A DNA stretch of 58,907 nucleotides from Shewanella hanedai (GCF_007197645.1 NZ_VKGK01000035.1:1-58907); one strand, 5' to 3'; positions 18,156 through 27,515 are shown, numbered from the stretch's first letter. A program made the numbers and translations. Notes: a model not told the origin generated them from the sequence alone.

Positions 18156-18680
18156 TTATAAAATGGTGCTTAAGCCTTTCATTAGCATATCGCTGGTACC
18201 ATCGCCGGCATGAGAATCTAAGTAACCCTTAACGATATTTACCATAGGTGCGGCAAGTTCTTTAGAGATACCAAGCTTTTCAAATGCATCATAAACCTGT
18301 GCGCCACCTTGCAGTGAAGCACCTAGATCGCCGGCCTTTGAAAGTAGACCTGACATGCCTGATTCGTTATCTATTGCTGGTGCTGCAGAGAGTAATTCAT
18401 TGATGCCTGGAATTGCTTTAGCGATTGGACCAAAGTCTTCTCCACCAAGTGTAGATTTAGCTAAGGTTAATAAGCTCCCTAATCCGCCTTCAGCTTGAGA
18501 TTTGTTGAGTCCAAGTTGAGACATCACATTACTGACAAGATCGGTACCTTGGGTTTGAGTTTCGGTTGCAACAGGCTTCACTTCCTCTTTACCGAAAAGA
18601 TCATCAAACCAGCCAGCTGTTGCAGGAGCCGTGATTAAAGTGCAGCTCATAAGCAAGCCAAGTAGAGTTGATAGTTTCAT
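18156..18680 (-). CDS. Secreted DUF2780 protein (VcgC/VcgE-like)
   Basis: A 174-residue protein with a clear signal peptide (cleavage after APATA, about residue 22) and then GWFDDLFG. The rest is a glycine- and alanine-rich helical domain of the DUF2780 family, first named from Vibrio VcgC/VcgE proteins. Function is not known in the family. The C-terminal half (YDAFEKLGISKELAAPMVNIV) is the conserved core. It is monocistronic, with the inverted repeat at 18094-18131 downstream. Confidence 0.75.
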   Translation of the reverse strand: MKLSTLLGLLMSCTLITAPATAGWFDDLFGKEEVKPVATETQTQGTDLVSNVMSQLGLNKSQAEGGLGSLLTLAKSTLGGEDFGPIAKAIPGINELLSAAPAIDNESGMSGLLSKAGDLGASLQGGAQVYDAFEKLGISKELAAPMVNIVKGYLDSHAGDGTSDMLMKGLSTIL

Positions 18681-18891
18681 GTTTACAATTCCTATGGGGG
18701 TATTTAATTCCTGTCGTGACAGTCATTCTAGCTTTTTTAGCACAAATAATGCATTAACTTTAACAATAGTATCTTATCGTTTCGATGTTAAGCGGTTCAC
18801 CTATTGTTCAATTCACCTGTGCAATAAACGTGATTTTTGGGTATCCTATTCAGCCTATTAATTTATTATCTTTTATCTACTGGAAACGTCC

Positions 18892-19605
18892 ATGCCATTG
18901 TCCGCGATATTTACCGAAGCCTATAACTTCTTTCGCAATCATATTAGTCAGTTAGCTATCCTTACTGTCCCCATATTGTTTATTCAGGTAGGTATTCAGT
19001 TGTGGCTAGGAATGGAGATGGCAAACGCTGACTTGGAGAACCCACAATTCGGTGGTCTGCATATGGCTGCTGTTATGGCGTTATTGTTGGTTTTCTCGCT
19101 CTTAATTGCCGCCGTAACTATTTTCTTAGAGATACGTTCACAGGGTCATGAGGCGAATACGGCATTGATTCTTAAAACCAGTCTGAACTTTGTTCCTGGT
19201 TTGTTGTTAGCAGGTGTCTTCTCCGGCTTGGCGATTCTAGCGCCAGTGATGCTTTTTGCTGCTTTTGGTCCTCTATGGCTTGTGGGTCTTACTATGAGTA
19301 TTTATATATTTGCAAGATTGGCTTATGTGAACTTTATGGTGGTGGTTGAGCGTTTAACACCGTTAGAAGCGATCAAGGGCAGCTTCAAATTCAGTGGACC
19401 TATCGCCTTTAAAACCTTGATGGTGTTGATGCTGTATATTCCGCTTTCTCTTATTGGTGGCTCACTGTCATCTTTGGCGCAGTCAGTTGGTTTTCCACTG
19501 CAGTTAATCGTCGAAGTTTTCGTGGCATTTATGGGATTGTTCGTTAACGTTGCTCTATTCCGTTTATATATGGTTTCACGACCGAAACTGGATGAGCAAG
19601 TTTAA
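18892..19605 (+). CDS. YciC-like UPF0259 membrane protein
   Basis: A 237-residue inner-membrane protein with about five to six hydrophobic segments and the family start ...FFRNHISQLAILTVP. It resembles the YciC/UPF0259 group. A conserved cytoplasmic stretch (VVVERLTPLEAIKGSFKFS) lies before the last two helices. No activity is established for the family. It is separated from the following gene by a pair of competing hairpins (19617-19655). Confidence 0.75.
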   Translation: MPLSAIFTEAYNFFRNHISQLAILTVPILFIQVGIQLWLGMEMANADLENPQFGGLHMAAVMALLLVFSLLIAAVTIFLEIRSQGHEANTALILKTSLNFVPGLLLAGVFSGLAILAPVMLFAAFGPLWLVGLTMSIYIFARLAYVNFMVVVERLTPLEAIKGSFKFSGPIAFKTLMVLMLYIPLSLIGGSLSSLAQSVGFPLQLIVEVFVAFMGLFVNVALFRLYMVSRPKLDEQV

Positions 19606-19616
19606 CATTTAGCGTT

Positions 19617-19655
19617 GTTCCCGGGCATTCGCTCCCGGGAACTCGATTCCCGGAG
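19617..19655 (+). promoter_or_regulatory. Two mutually exclusive hairpins over a ribosome binding site
   Basis: GTTCCCGGG (19617-19625) can pair perfectly with CCCGGGAAC (19634-19642). The sequence CTCCCGGGAA (19632-19641) can instead pair, with one bulged base, with TTCCCGGAG (19647-19655). The second hairpin buries GGAG (19652-19655), the ribosome binding site of the TTG-started gene at 19664; the first would release it. This is the geometry of an attenuator or thermosensor. Confidence 0.5.
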
Positions 19656-19663
19656 ACTCTGTT

Positions 19664-21082
19664 TTGCTAACTGATGTCGAATTTGTTACTCGTTTTTCAC
19701 CTGAACTAGGGAACGATTATAGTGTCGCTAAGAGCTATGTTACTGATGTTCCCACTCAAGCTTTACTTCAAATTCGCAGCCTTACACATAAATTAACAGA
19801 GCTGCTCGCCCAGCCTGCCGGCATTACTTTCGATAGCCCTAACCTCTACGACAGAATTGAAACCCTGAATAATAAGCGGGTGATTAATGTTCGTGCGACA
19901 AGGGCAATGCATAAGTTACGCGGTGACGGCAATCGAGGGGCCCATCCTGAGAAGTATCACCTTACTTCTGAACAACTACTGCTGTTAAGTGAAAAGTCGA
20001 TAGAGAGGCTGCTGAGCTTATTCGACTCGCTCTTTTTACAGGTAACGGGAAAGCCGGCGCCTAAATATCGATTTGAAGCATTTAACTCTTTGGCGGGGCG
20101 AGATCTCTGTTATCGAGCGGTGATGGAGTCAGATCCGCAGGCTCAGTATCTTGTTGGTATGTCCCTTAAAACACGTGCCTTGATGCAACGTGAGCAGGAG
20201 GAAGCGCTGGCTGACAGTCATGGTGATCGGCAAGTATTGACGACCTCCTCTGCTGACACGCTTAAAAAAGCGGAATACTGGTTTGATTTAGCTGCCGTCA
20301 GTGACATGGATGCTCGCTATGAATATGGCGTTGCTAAGATCCACGGTTACAGTGGTGAGGCTGATATTTCTGCTGGTGAGCTGGCGATCGCTCAAGCTGC
20401 TGAAGCGGGAATTGTTAATGCCATGGCGCTGTTGGGTTACTTTTATCTTGTTGGGGGCGAGAGCCTAGCTGTAGATAGGGTGAAGGCGCAGGATTACTTG
20501 TATCGGGCTGCTGAACTCGAGCAGTCGGAAGCGATGGCGAATTTAGGTGTGCTTTATTATCAAGAAGGGGAGCTGGTAAAAGCGCATCAATTTATCGCTA
20601 AAGCGGCGCAAGCAGGTTTTCCTCATGCTCAATATCATCTGGCGCTTATGTTAGCCCAAGGAGAAGGCTGTGAAGCGGACTCTCTTGCCAGTGAGCAATG
20701 GATGGCTGAAGCGGCTGAACTGGGTCAGGTTGATGCGATGTTTTCGCGTGCTCAATCAATGCTTAATGATGACAATGCTTTTGGCACCGATCTTTCACAG
20801 GCAGAGCTCTATCTACGTGAAGTGATCAAATATGGCCACAGTGTGCCAGCTATGATTGAACTCAGTATTGCGTTGGCCGATGGTGTGTTAGGCAAAATTG
20901 ATGTGGTAGGGAGTGCGTCGCTGTTAAAATTGGCTCGCGAGCACGGCAATGAACAAGAACTGGCTGTGATCGCCCCGCTTTGGGACTCTTTGGCTCAGCA
21001 AGTTACCAATGTCATTGGTGTTACTCAGAATCAATCAGAGCTTGCCGCGTTAATTCGAGCTCAAGAGTTACTGACTCTGTAG
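19664..21082 (+). CDS. Sel1-repeat protein with N-terminal DUF4145-like domain
   Basis: A 472-residue cytoplasmic protein. Residues 1-125 look like a DUF4145-type domain (LRGDGNRGAHPEKY is the recognisable core). From about 140 to 410 there are tandem Sel1-like helical repeats with the usual A-x2-G-x4-A-x4-G rhythm (for example DARYEYGVAKIHGYSGEAD and SEAMANLGVLYYQEG). These repeats mediate protein contacts. The start is TTG at 19664, with GGAG eight bases upstream; no ATG lies near. The ribosome binding site falls in a switchable hairpin. Partner unknown. Confidence 0.8.
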   Translation: MLTDVEFVTRFSPELGNDYSVAKSYVTDVPTQALLQIRSLTHKLTELLAQPAGITFDSPNLYDRIETLNNKRVINVRATRAMHKLRGDGNRGAHPEKYHLTSEQLLLLSEKSIERLLSLFDSLFLQVTGKPAPKYRFEAFNSLAGRDLCYRAVMESDPQAQYLVGMSLKTRALMQREQEEALADSHGDRQVLTTSSADTLKKAEYWFDLAAVSDMDARYEYGVAKIHGYSGEADISAGELAIAQAAEAGIVNAMALLGYFYLVGGESLAVDRVKAQDYLYRAAELEQSEAMANLGVLYYQEGELVKAHQFIAKAAQAGFPHAQYHLALMLAQGEGCEADSLASEQWMAEAAELGQVDAMFSRAQSMLNDDNAFGTDLSQAELYLREVIKYGHSVPAMIELSIALADGVLGKIDVVGSASLLKLAREHGNEQELAVIAPLWDSLAQQVTNVIGVTQNQSELAALIRAQELLTL

Positions 21083-21204
21083 AAAGTTCACTGAGCTGAG
21101 TGCTAAATGCATAATCTATCATTGCATGTTGCATGCAATATACCAAGTGGTTACATTAAGCCTTTAATTTAAACGGGCTGATAAAGCCAAAAAAGGTGGC
21201 TTTA

Positions 21205-22422
21205 GTGAATGTAGAATTTAATCAACAGCTTGATGATATTGCCAGATCCTATGTCAAACTCGTGCTAGCCGTTGGTTTGCACGATCCTAACTATGTTGAT
21301 GCTTATTATGGCCCTGAATCGTGGCGAGAGGAGTATCAGCAACAACCACTAGCGACACTTAACCTTGATGTCCGCAATCTATTAACTTGTCTTGATGGAC
21401 TTAAGCTTGAAGGACTCGAGATTGAACAGCGTCGAGAGTTTTTGATTAAGCAGCTCGCGTCAGTAGAGTATTACATCAAACACTTACTTGGAGACAGGGG
21501 CTCTTTTGCGCTTGAATCACAAGGTTTATATGACTCCCAAGCTGATCATTACTCTCCCGAAAGCTTCCAGCCTGTGCTCGATGACATTGCCAAATTACTC
21601 CCAGGGGAAGGCTCACTAACCCAGCGCTTTGAAGCATATCGAGGGCAATTTATCGTACCTCATCACTGCATTCCTCAAGTGTTCGCATCGGCGGTTGAAA
21701 AAGCGCGAGAGCTCACCTCTGCTTATATTGAGCTGCCTGAAAATGAGAGTTTCAGTATCGAGTTCGTTAACGATAAAGTGTGGAGTGCGTATAACTGGTA
21801 TCAGGGTGGTTATCAGAGTCTAATTCAGCTCAACCAAGACCAACCTCTTTACCTTGAACGTTGTATGGAGCTGGCTAGTCACGAAGGTTATCCCGGACAT
21901 CATGTGTTTAATCTACTGCAAGAAAGGGAACTTGTTAGGAAAAAGCAGTGGCTTGAATATGCAATCTACCCGTTATATAGCCCGATATCTTTTCTGTCAG
22001 AAGGCAGTGCTAACTATGGCTTGAGTTTGATCATGTCAGATAAAGATCTGATTGAATTTGAACGTGATGAGTTGATGCCGTTAGCGGGAATTAAGGGCGA
22101 TATTGAACATTATCATCGAGTGTTAGCCTGCTATAAAAAATTAGCTCACCTAGATAACTCTGTTTGTCGGCAATTGACCGATGGTGATATTTCACCAGTT
22201 GAAGCTGAGAGTTTACTGGTGCGTTATGGTTTGTATAGCCAGTCACGTGCTGAACAACGGGTTTGCTTCTACCAAGCAAACCGAGCTTATGTGATTAATT
22301 ATAATCATGGCGAAGACAGTGTCGCTCAATGGGTGGAGAAGGGAGGGGTTACTCAGAGTGAGCGTTGGAAGCGGTTTGAAGCCTTATTAACACGTCCGTT
22401 AATGGCTTCACAATTTACTTGA
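21205..22422 (+). CDS. Metalloprotease-like protein with HEGYPGHH motif
   Basis: A protein of about 405 residues, no signal peptide. The centre contains ELASHEGYPGHHVFN (about residue 230), matching the zinc-site signature HExxPGHH of DUF885-type peptidases, with a downstream glutamate in LSEGSANYG that could be the third ligand. The rest does not look like a standard DUF885 protein, so it is a divergent or cytoplasmic relative. Start: GTG at 21205, eight bases after AAAAGG, is preferred over GTG at 21196. The substrate is unknown. Confidence 0.65.
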   Translation: MNVEFNQQLDDIARSYVKLVLAVGLHDPNYVDAYYGPESWREEYQQQPLATLNLDVRNLLTCLDGLKLEGLEIEQRREFLIKQLASVEYYIKHLLGDRGSFALESQGLYDSQADHYSPESFQPVLDDIAKLLPGEGSLTQRFEAYRGQFIVPHHCIPQVFASAVEKARELTSAYIELPENESFSIEFVNDKVWSAYNWYQGGYQSLIQLNQDQPLYLERCMELASHEGYPGHHVFNLLQERELVRKKQWLEYAIYPLYSPISFLSEGSANYGLSLIMSDKDLIEFERDELMPLAGIKGDIEHYHRVLACYKKLAHLDNSVCRQLTDGDISPVEAESLLVRYGLYSQSRAEQRVCFYQANRAYVINYNHGEDSVAQWVEKGGVTQSERWKRFEALLTRPLMASQFT

Positions 22423-22433
22423 GGATAAAACGA

Positions 22434-22459
22434 AAAACGCCTGCCAAGGCAAGCGTTTT
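22434..22459. terminator. Bidirectional terminator
   Basis: AAAACGC (22434-22440) and GCGTTTT (22453-22459) enclose a smaller TGCC/GGCA stem with one mismatch. A and T tracts on the two sides suit termination of both convergent genes. Confidence 0.65.
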
Positions 22460-22475
22460 AGTGATAATCATTGGG

Positions 22476-22829
22476 CTAGCTAGGATCGTGCTCGAAGGTA
22501 CGTCCCTGATGTGGCTTAGCTTGATGACGGCTACTGCCAAAACGAGTCTCTTCAAATACAGCCTGATCTTGGCTCTCACTTGACTCATTAAACTGACTTT
22601 GCTGAGTGGCTTGCGACTGCTGTTGGCGAAAACGTGCCAACTGCCTTTTCATAAAGATACGGCCAAATAAACTCAGTAGAACAAAGCTGATAGCGCCAAT
22701 TAACAGCACGAAAGGAAGTGCGATTAACGTTAATGTGATAACTACGAGTCCAATAGCAAATGCCATCCAACCTCTGGTGCCGGAGAATCTAGTCTGAAAA
22801 GGTGACTGCTGAAATTGACTATAGATCAT
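22476..22829 (-). CDS. Small membrane protein, unknown
   Basis: 117 residues. One long or two closely spaced hydrophobic helices (about residues 21-55) follow a short N terminus, then RIFMKRQLARF and a glutamine- and serine-rich, probably disordered tail. I do not recognise a family. It has its own promoter region facing the chemoreceptor gene and a terminator shared with the convergent gene. The ATG at 22829 is the only good start. Confidence 0.65.
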   Translation of the reverse strand: MIYSQFQQSPFQTRFSGTRGWMAFAIGLVVITLTLIALPFVLLIGAISFVLLSLFGRIFMKRQLARFRQQQSQATQQSQFNESSESQDQAVFEETRFGSSRHQAKPHQGRTFEHDPS

Positions 22830-23180
22830 AAGAACTCCAAATAATTAACTGATCCCTATTCTGCATAATTATTAAGCTTAGATCACGTTAATTTCAGTTA
22901 ACCTAATCGATTGTCTCAATCTATTCAGGAATTGTTCAGCAACTTTTAGCTTATTTTCCGCCATTAGTTGTATGAAAAAACCACCCCTAGCTTAATTATC
23001 CTACACCGTTATCTACTAAAGACTGATTTAAATGAGACCGCTACTTTATCTTAAGCGTTTATGTGATCATGCGCCATAGTCGCCACAGAGCGTATGTAAT
23101 AAACTGCATTTCTAATTTAGCGTGATCGGAAGTTTACTTCTCATTGCCCACTCAAATCATCACTGTTCAACAGAGTCATT
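22830..23180. other. Non-coding gap, promoters of two divergent genes
   Basis: About 350 bases with no convincing gene. It should contain promoters for the small membrane protein and for the chemoreceptor. I saw no clear operator; one CRP-like half site (ATGTGATCATGCGCC) near 23060 is too weak to call. Confidence 0.4.
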
Positions 23181-25052
23181 ATGAAATCTCACTCACTCAA
23201 GAAAAAAATTCTGTTTTCTGTCGTCATTGCTCTTTCGCTGGTGATTGTCTTGCTGTCGTGGCAAAGCTACTCGAGCCAGAAGGCACTATTGCAGGAAAGT
23301 AGCTTGGAGCAAGTGCAGAGGCTAGGTAGTCAGCAGGCGCAAAATATCCAACAGTGGTTTGCCGCCCGTGAAAACATGATCAAAGCCTTAGGTTCACAAC
23401 CATTGTATGAACCGTTAAATCCGTTAAAGCAAGCGCAAGTATCAGGTGGGTTTGAACTGACTTACTTTGGTTCAAACGATGGTGTGATGCATGATTCTGA
23501 TCCCAGTATAAACCGTGATGGCTATGATCCTCGGAGCCGTGACTGGTACCGAGAAGCGGTGAATGAAGGTGGATTCATTGTGACTAAGCCTTATATCGAT
23601 GTGGCTTACAATATCTTAGTGGTGACTTTGGCTCAGCCAGCGGCGGGCGGTGTTGTGGGTGGTGACCTACCCATTGCAAGCTTAGTCGATGACATTAATA
23701 GCATGGAGCTTCCAGCAGATGGTTATGCCGTGCTAATGCATAAAGATGGCACTGTTATCGCTTATAAAGATGCGAGTAAGGCGATGCACCCTGCCTATGA
23801 AATCGATAATGATTTGTCTCGTGGGCTGCCTGATATGAGCCGTTCGAGTAATGATTATGTTTCTGCTTACTTTGAACAAGAGGGGCGGGACAAGCTACTT
23901 TGGGGCGTGGATATTCCTGATTCAAATTGGGAGTTGATACTGGTGCTGGACAAGCAAACGCTAGAAGCGCCCTTAAGTTCGCTGCTGATGACTCAGTTAG
24001 GTTTATCCCTTATCGTGTTGATCGCCAGTGTGCTGGCTATATCAGCCTTGATGAATGTTTTACTTGGGCCACTAACTAAGGTGTCTCAGGCGCTGGCTAA
24101 AATTGCTGATGGTAATGGTGACCTCACCCAGAGAATAGAGATTGAAAGTCGTGATGAAGTGGGATTACTTGCTGAGAGTTTTAACCGTTTTGTTGGCAGT
24201 CAGCATCAGCTAATCAGTCATATTCGTCAGCTAGCAACAGAGCTGGATTTAGACGCTGAGCGCAGTTTAAATACCAATCAGGCCTCAGTGCATGAGCTAC
24301 AAAGACAGCAGCAAGAAGTCACGATGGTTGCGACTGCAGTGACTGAAATGGCCTGTGCGACCCAGGAGATAGCCTCGAATGCAGAAAATACCGCCGCGGC
24401 TGCTCAGCAGTCATCAACGAGCAGTGAGCAGGGGCGAAATCAGGTCGATCAGACGCGTAATTCAATTAACTCTTTAGCCAATGAGGTGACCTTAGCCACT
24501 GAAGTGATTGGTGAGTTGAGCCAACATGCGCAGTCTATTTCAGGTATTTTATCGACAATTCAAGGGATTGCCGAGCAAACTAACTTGTTAGCGCTTAATG
24601 CGGCGATTGAAGCTGCACGGGCTGGTGAACAAGGGCGTGGTTTTGCTGTCGTTGCCGATGAAGTTCGTGTGCTGTCACGTCGAACTCAAGATTCAACACA
24701 AGAGATCCATTCTACCATTGAGACGCTGCAAAAGATGACGGCGCGAGCAGTGGAGCTGATGGAAACAAGTCAAAAGCTGGCAAGTAACAGTGTGAGTGAT
24801 GCGGACAATGCAGCGCTTGCGTTAGAGGAGATCACTCAGGCTGTGTCGCTTATTTCTGATATGGCAGGCCAAATCGCAACCGCGGCTGAAGAGCAAACTC
24901 AGGTAACGAGTGAGATAACGCAAAATACCATCGCGATTAAAGATGTAACCGATGATATCACTAGCTCAGCTATGGATACTTTGGAACATGCGCGAGAGCT
25001 CAAGGAAAGAGCCAATGATTTAAACGCTAAGGTCGCCACTTTTATTCTATAA
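23181..25052 (+). CDS. Methyl-accepting chemotaxis protein with dCache sensor
   Basis: 623 residues in the class I receptor layout: transmembrane helix (about 10-28), periplasmic double-Cache domain (about 35-265), second helix (268-292), HAMP (about 295-348) and a signalling domain whose tip is EQTNLLALNAAIEAARAGE. In the sensor domain the segments YDPRSRDWYREA and KPYIDVAYN, plus a later aspartate (GGDLP), resemble the dCache_1 amino-acid-binding pattern, so an amino acid ligand is likely. There is no CheR-docking C-terminal pentapeptide. Stand-alone gene, closed by the terminator at 25090-25116. Confidence 0.9.
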   Translation: MKSHSLKKKILFSVVIALSLVIVLLSWQSYSSQKALLQESSLEQVQRLGSQQAQNIQQWFAARENMIKALGSQPLYEPLNPLKQAQVSGGFELTYFGSNDGVMHDSDPSINRDGYDPRSRDWYREAVNEGGFIVTKPYIDVAYNILVVTLAQPAAGGVVGGDLPIASLVDDINSMELPADGYAVLMHKDGTVIAYKDASKAMHPAYEIDNDLSRGLPDMSRSSNDYVSAYFEQEGRDKLLWGVDIPDSNWELILVLDKQTLEAPLSSLLMTQLGLSLIVLIASVLAISALMNVLLGPLTKVSQALAKIADGNGDLTQRIEIESRDEVGLLAESFNRFVGSQHQLISHIRQLATELDLDAERSLNTNQASVHELQRQQQEVTMVATAVTEMACATQEIASNAENTAAAAQQSSTSSEQGRNQVDQTRNSINSLANEVTLATEVIGELSQHAQSISGILSTIQGIAEQTNLLALNAAIEAARAGEQGRGFAVVADEVRVLSRRTQDSTQEIHSTIETLQKMTARAVELMETSQKLASNSVSDADNAALALEEITQAVSLISDMAGQIATAAEEQTQVTSEITQNTIAIKDVTDDITSSAMDTLEHARELKERANDLNAKVATFIL

Positions 25053-25071
25053 AGTGTTATTAGCAAAATCT

Positions 25072-25089
25072 TTATACTGATTGGTATTA
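25072..25089. repeat. Solitary copy of the MITE terminal repeat
   Basis: TTATACTGATTGGTATTA is identical to 385-402, one end of the element at 132-404. Here it stands alone, immediately before the terminator of the chemoreceptor gene. It may be a footprint or a shared intergenic word. Confidence 0.6.
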
Positions 25090-25116
25090 GATGAGCCCGC
25101 ATTGGGCTCATCTTTT
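25090..25116. terminator. Rho-independent terminator
   Basis: GATGAGCCC (25090-25098) pairs perfectly with GGGCTCATC (25104-25112) over a 5-base loop and is followed by TTTT. It serves the chemoreceptor gene and, in reverse, probably the convergent LysR gene. Confidence 0.85.
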
Positions 25117-25127
25117 ACTCTTTTGTA

Positions 25128-26096
25128 TCAATCATCGACATGACTAAAGGCTTCTGCCACGTTCTTGCAGATGGTCTCCCGAATCCACTTATGCCCCGGT
25201 TCTTCATTGTTCCTTTCATGCCACAGTAATACATAAGCGAGTGGCATAAACTCGAAGGGCAGATCCAGCTCTACCAGTGGGTAGAATTTTCTGGCGTGTC
25301 TGGCGAAACTGGAAGGTAAAGTAAAAATCAAATCGCTATGGGCACATACACTTGCGGCCCCATAGAAATCCGATACTGTAGTACTTAGCTGACGCCTGTG
25401 TCCGAGGTCAGCGAGGTGATAATCCAATGCCCACCACTCATTACCTTCACAGCGCACTTGCACATGGAACATTTCAAGGTACACCTGCATATCCCATCTC
25501 CCCGAAGCCACAACGGCAATAATCGGATGATTTTCTCTGACAAGGCAGATTTGATGATCGGTAAAGAGGGTTTTATGGGCAATACCAGCAGGCAGGTTAT
25601 CTATCTGTAGCGCAGATTGTGAATGTAGATCTCTCCCCGAGATCCCAAAGTCTATTTGGCCTTTTTGGAGTCCTGTCATCGAGCTTTCAATCCAGCCATA
25701 AGTGTCCAGTTTGAGGTTCGGTGCGTTATTAAGGATAGGGCCGATAAAGTAGGGCAGAAGAGTTTCATAGGCACTCTCGACCATCGCAAAGGAAAACTGA
25801 CGTGTACTTGCCGCAGGAACGAAGCCAGGAGGCTGAGTGAGCTGATATAGCCCATGTAACATGCTCGGTAACTTTTGACTTAACTGCATAGCATGTGCGG
25901 TGGGTTTTAGGCCATGAGCGGTACGAATGAATAAAGGATCGCCCAGCGATTCCCGCAAGCGATGTAAGCTTTTACTCAAGGCTGATTGACTGACATGAAG
26001 CCGATTTGCTGCTCGAGTGACACTCTGCTCTTCAAGCAGAACCTGTAGGATAACAAGTAGGTTTAGGTCTATTCTGGCCAGATTATCTAAATTCAT
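25128..26096 (-). CDS. LysR-family regulator of the divergent MFS gene
   Basis: A 322-residue LysR protein. The N-terminal winged helix (residues 8-66: LNLLVILQVLLEEQSVTRAA, HVSQSALSKSLHRLRE) is followed by the two-lobed effector domain. It is divergent from a Bcr/CflA-type exporter with a 108-base gap, the usual arrangement for a local activator. The gap carries GGAA-AT-TCATTCC (26112-26124), closely related to motifs upstream of the flavoprotein gene at 49665, which is also controlled by a related LysR protein. AGGA precedes the ATG by about seven bases. Confidence 0.9.
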   Translation of the reverse strand: MNLDNLARIDLNLLVILQVLLEEQSVTRAANRLHVSQSALSKSLHRLRESLGDPLFIRTAHGLKPTAHAMQLSQKLPSMLHGLYQLTQPPGFVPAASTRQFSFAMVESAYETLLPYFIGPILNNAPNLKLDTYGWIESSMTGLQKGQIDFGISGRDLHSQSALQIDNLPAGIAHKTLFTDHQICLVRENHPIIAVVASGRWDMQVYLEMFHVQVRCEGNEWWALDYHLADLGHRRQLSTTVSDFYGAASVCAHSDLIFTLPSSFARHARKFYPLVELDLPFEFMPLAYVLLWHERNNEEPGHKWIRETICKNVAEAFSHVDD

Positions 26097-26111
26097 TAGA
26101 TATTCCTAAAA

Positions 26112-26124
26112 GGAAATTCATTCC
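26112..26124. promoter_or_regulatory. Candidate LysR operator
   Basis: GGAAATTCATTCC, in the divergent LysR/MFS gap, has the inverted GGAA/TTCC halves also found at 49492-49503 and 49607-49618. It overlaps the expected promoter of the regulator gene. Confidence 0.4.
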
Positions 26125-26204
26125 TGAAATAATACCATTTCTGTTCATATCATGGGTGAGCTAAAATGGCCTCAATTAAATAATGTTCCATCTTGAGAGA
26201 AACC

Positions 26205-27407
26205 ATGCGCCGTAATTTGTTACCTATTCTAATGTCTATGGTGGTGTTAAGCCCTTTAGCCATTGATATTTATCTGCCCTCTATGCCTGTCATGGCTGCA
26301 GAGTTTGCGGTTTCCGCCAGTGAAATACAGTCAACCTTGGTACTTTTCCTGTTTGCCATGGGTGTTGGTCAGATAGCAATAGGACCATTAGCGGATCGTT
26401 ATGGTCGTCGTCCAATCGCACTTGGCGGCATTCTGCTCTATATCGCCAGCAGCATACTGGCTTCGGTTGCAATGGAGTTTCATTGGCTACAGATAGCCAG
26501 AGTGTTACAGGGGCTGGCAGCTTGCTCAACATCAATTGTGGTGTTTAGTGCGGTTAGAGACTGCTTTACGCCTAAAGAGAGTGCTCGCTACTACAGTTAT
26601 CTCAACGGCATGATTTGTGTGATTCCCGCTTTGGCTCCTACATTAGGTGGCTTATTAGCACTGCAGTTTGGCTGGCGTTCAACCTTCGTATTTATGACGC
26701 TTTATGCCATCGTGATGATGATTGTTGTTGGGTATCGATTACCGGAAACTCGCCCAGCGAATACGGTTATGACAGGCCCTCTTTATCGTTGGTCGCGTTA
26801 TAAGCCAGTGCTTATTGAGCCACACTTTGTCTTCTATGCTCTTTGTTGTATGGCGGGTATGGCCTCCATTTTAAGTTATGTTTCTTATGCACCTGTTTGG
26901 CTTATTGATCATTTAGGTGTATCTGAATTGACCTTCAGTGGGCTGTTTGCTCTTAACGCTGTTGTGAATATCATTGCTTGTTTCACCGCCCCTATGGTGA
27001 TTAATAGGATTGGTAACCGACCTACCGTAATCGTTGCACTTTCAACCATGTTGGTATCAGCTTTGATGCAAGTACTATTGCAAACTGTAGGACCAACACA
27101 AGGCCTGATGGCAGCCTTTAGTTTTATGCTACCTATGATGTTGCTGTGTATTGGTTTCGCCCTTTTGCTTGGCCCTGCGACTAGCATGGCTTTGGCAGCT
27201 TTCGGTGAGCGAGCTGGCACTGCGACCGCGATATTAGGCTTTATACAAATGAGTGGGGCGTCACTGCTTGTTGGTCTAGTGCAGCAAACGGAGCTAACGG
27301 CACCTTATGCGGTAGCGCTAGTCATGGGAGGCTTGATGACAAGTTTATTGATTATGATGGCCATGTCTCGCTTTGATCATTGGCATCAAGAGCAATATGC
27401 GCATTAA
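26205..27407 (+). CDS. Bcr/CflA-type MFS drug exporter
   Basis: About 400 residues with twelve predicted membrane helices. Helix 1 has SPLAIDIYLPSMPVMAAEF, the hallmark of the Bcr/CflA drug-efflux group. The loop between helices 2 and 3 has the MFS signature GPLADRYGRRP, and QGLAACSTSIVVFSAVRD follows in helix 4. It exports antibiotics or metabolites by proton antiport in the inner membrane. I chose the ATG at 26205, preceded by GAGAG, over the TTG at 26193. A strong terminator follows at 27453. Confidence 0.9.
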   Translation: MRRNLLPILMSMVVLSPLAIDIYLPSMPVMAAEFAVSASEIQSTLVLFLFAMGVGQIAIGPLADRYGRRPIALGGILLYIASSILASVAMEFHWLQIARVLQGLAACSTSIVVFSAVRDCFTPKESARYYSYLNGMICVIPALAPTLGGLLALQFGWRSTFVFMTLYAIVMMIVVGYRLPETRPANTVMTGPLYRWSRYKPVLIEPHFVFYALCCMAGMASILSYVSYAPVWLIDHLGVSELTFSGLFALNAVVNIIACFTAPMVINRIGNRPTVIVALSTMLVSALMQVLLQTVGPTQGLMAAFSFMLPMMLLCIGFALLLGPATSMALAAFGERAGTATAILGFIQMSGASLLVGLVQQTELTAPYAVALVMGGLMTSLLIMMAMSRFDHWHQEQYAH

Positions 27408-27452
27408 GGCTTAATTTAAGAATTAGTATTACAACCTGACCTAAACACCCTT

Positions 27453-27489
27453 GCCCGCTGACTGCTAACCACAGAAGGCGGGCTTTTTT
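27453..27489 (+). terminator. Rho-independent terminator
   Basis: GCCCGC (27453-27458) pairs with GCGGGC (27478-27483), with a 19-base loop, followed by TTTTTT (27484-27489). Confidence 0.8.
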
Positions 27490-27515
27490 ATGGAAGAACT
27501 GGTCAAGTGATACGA

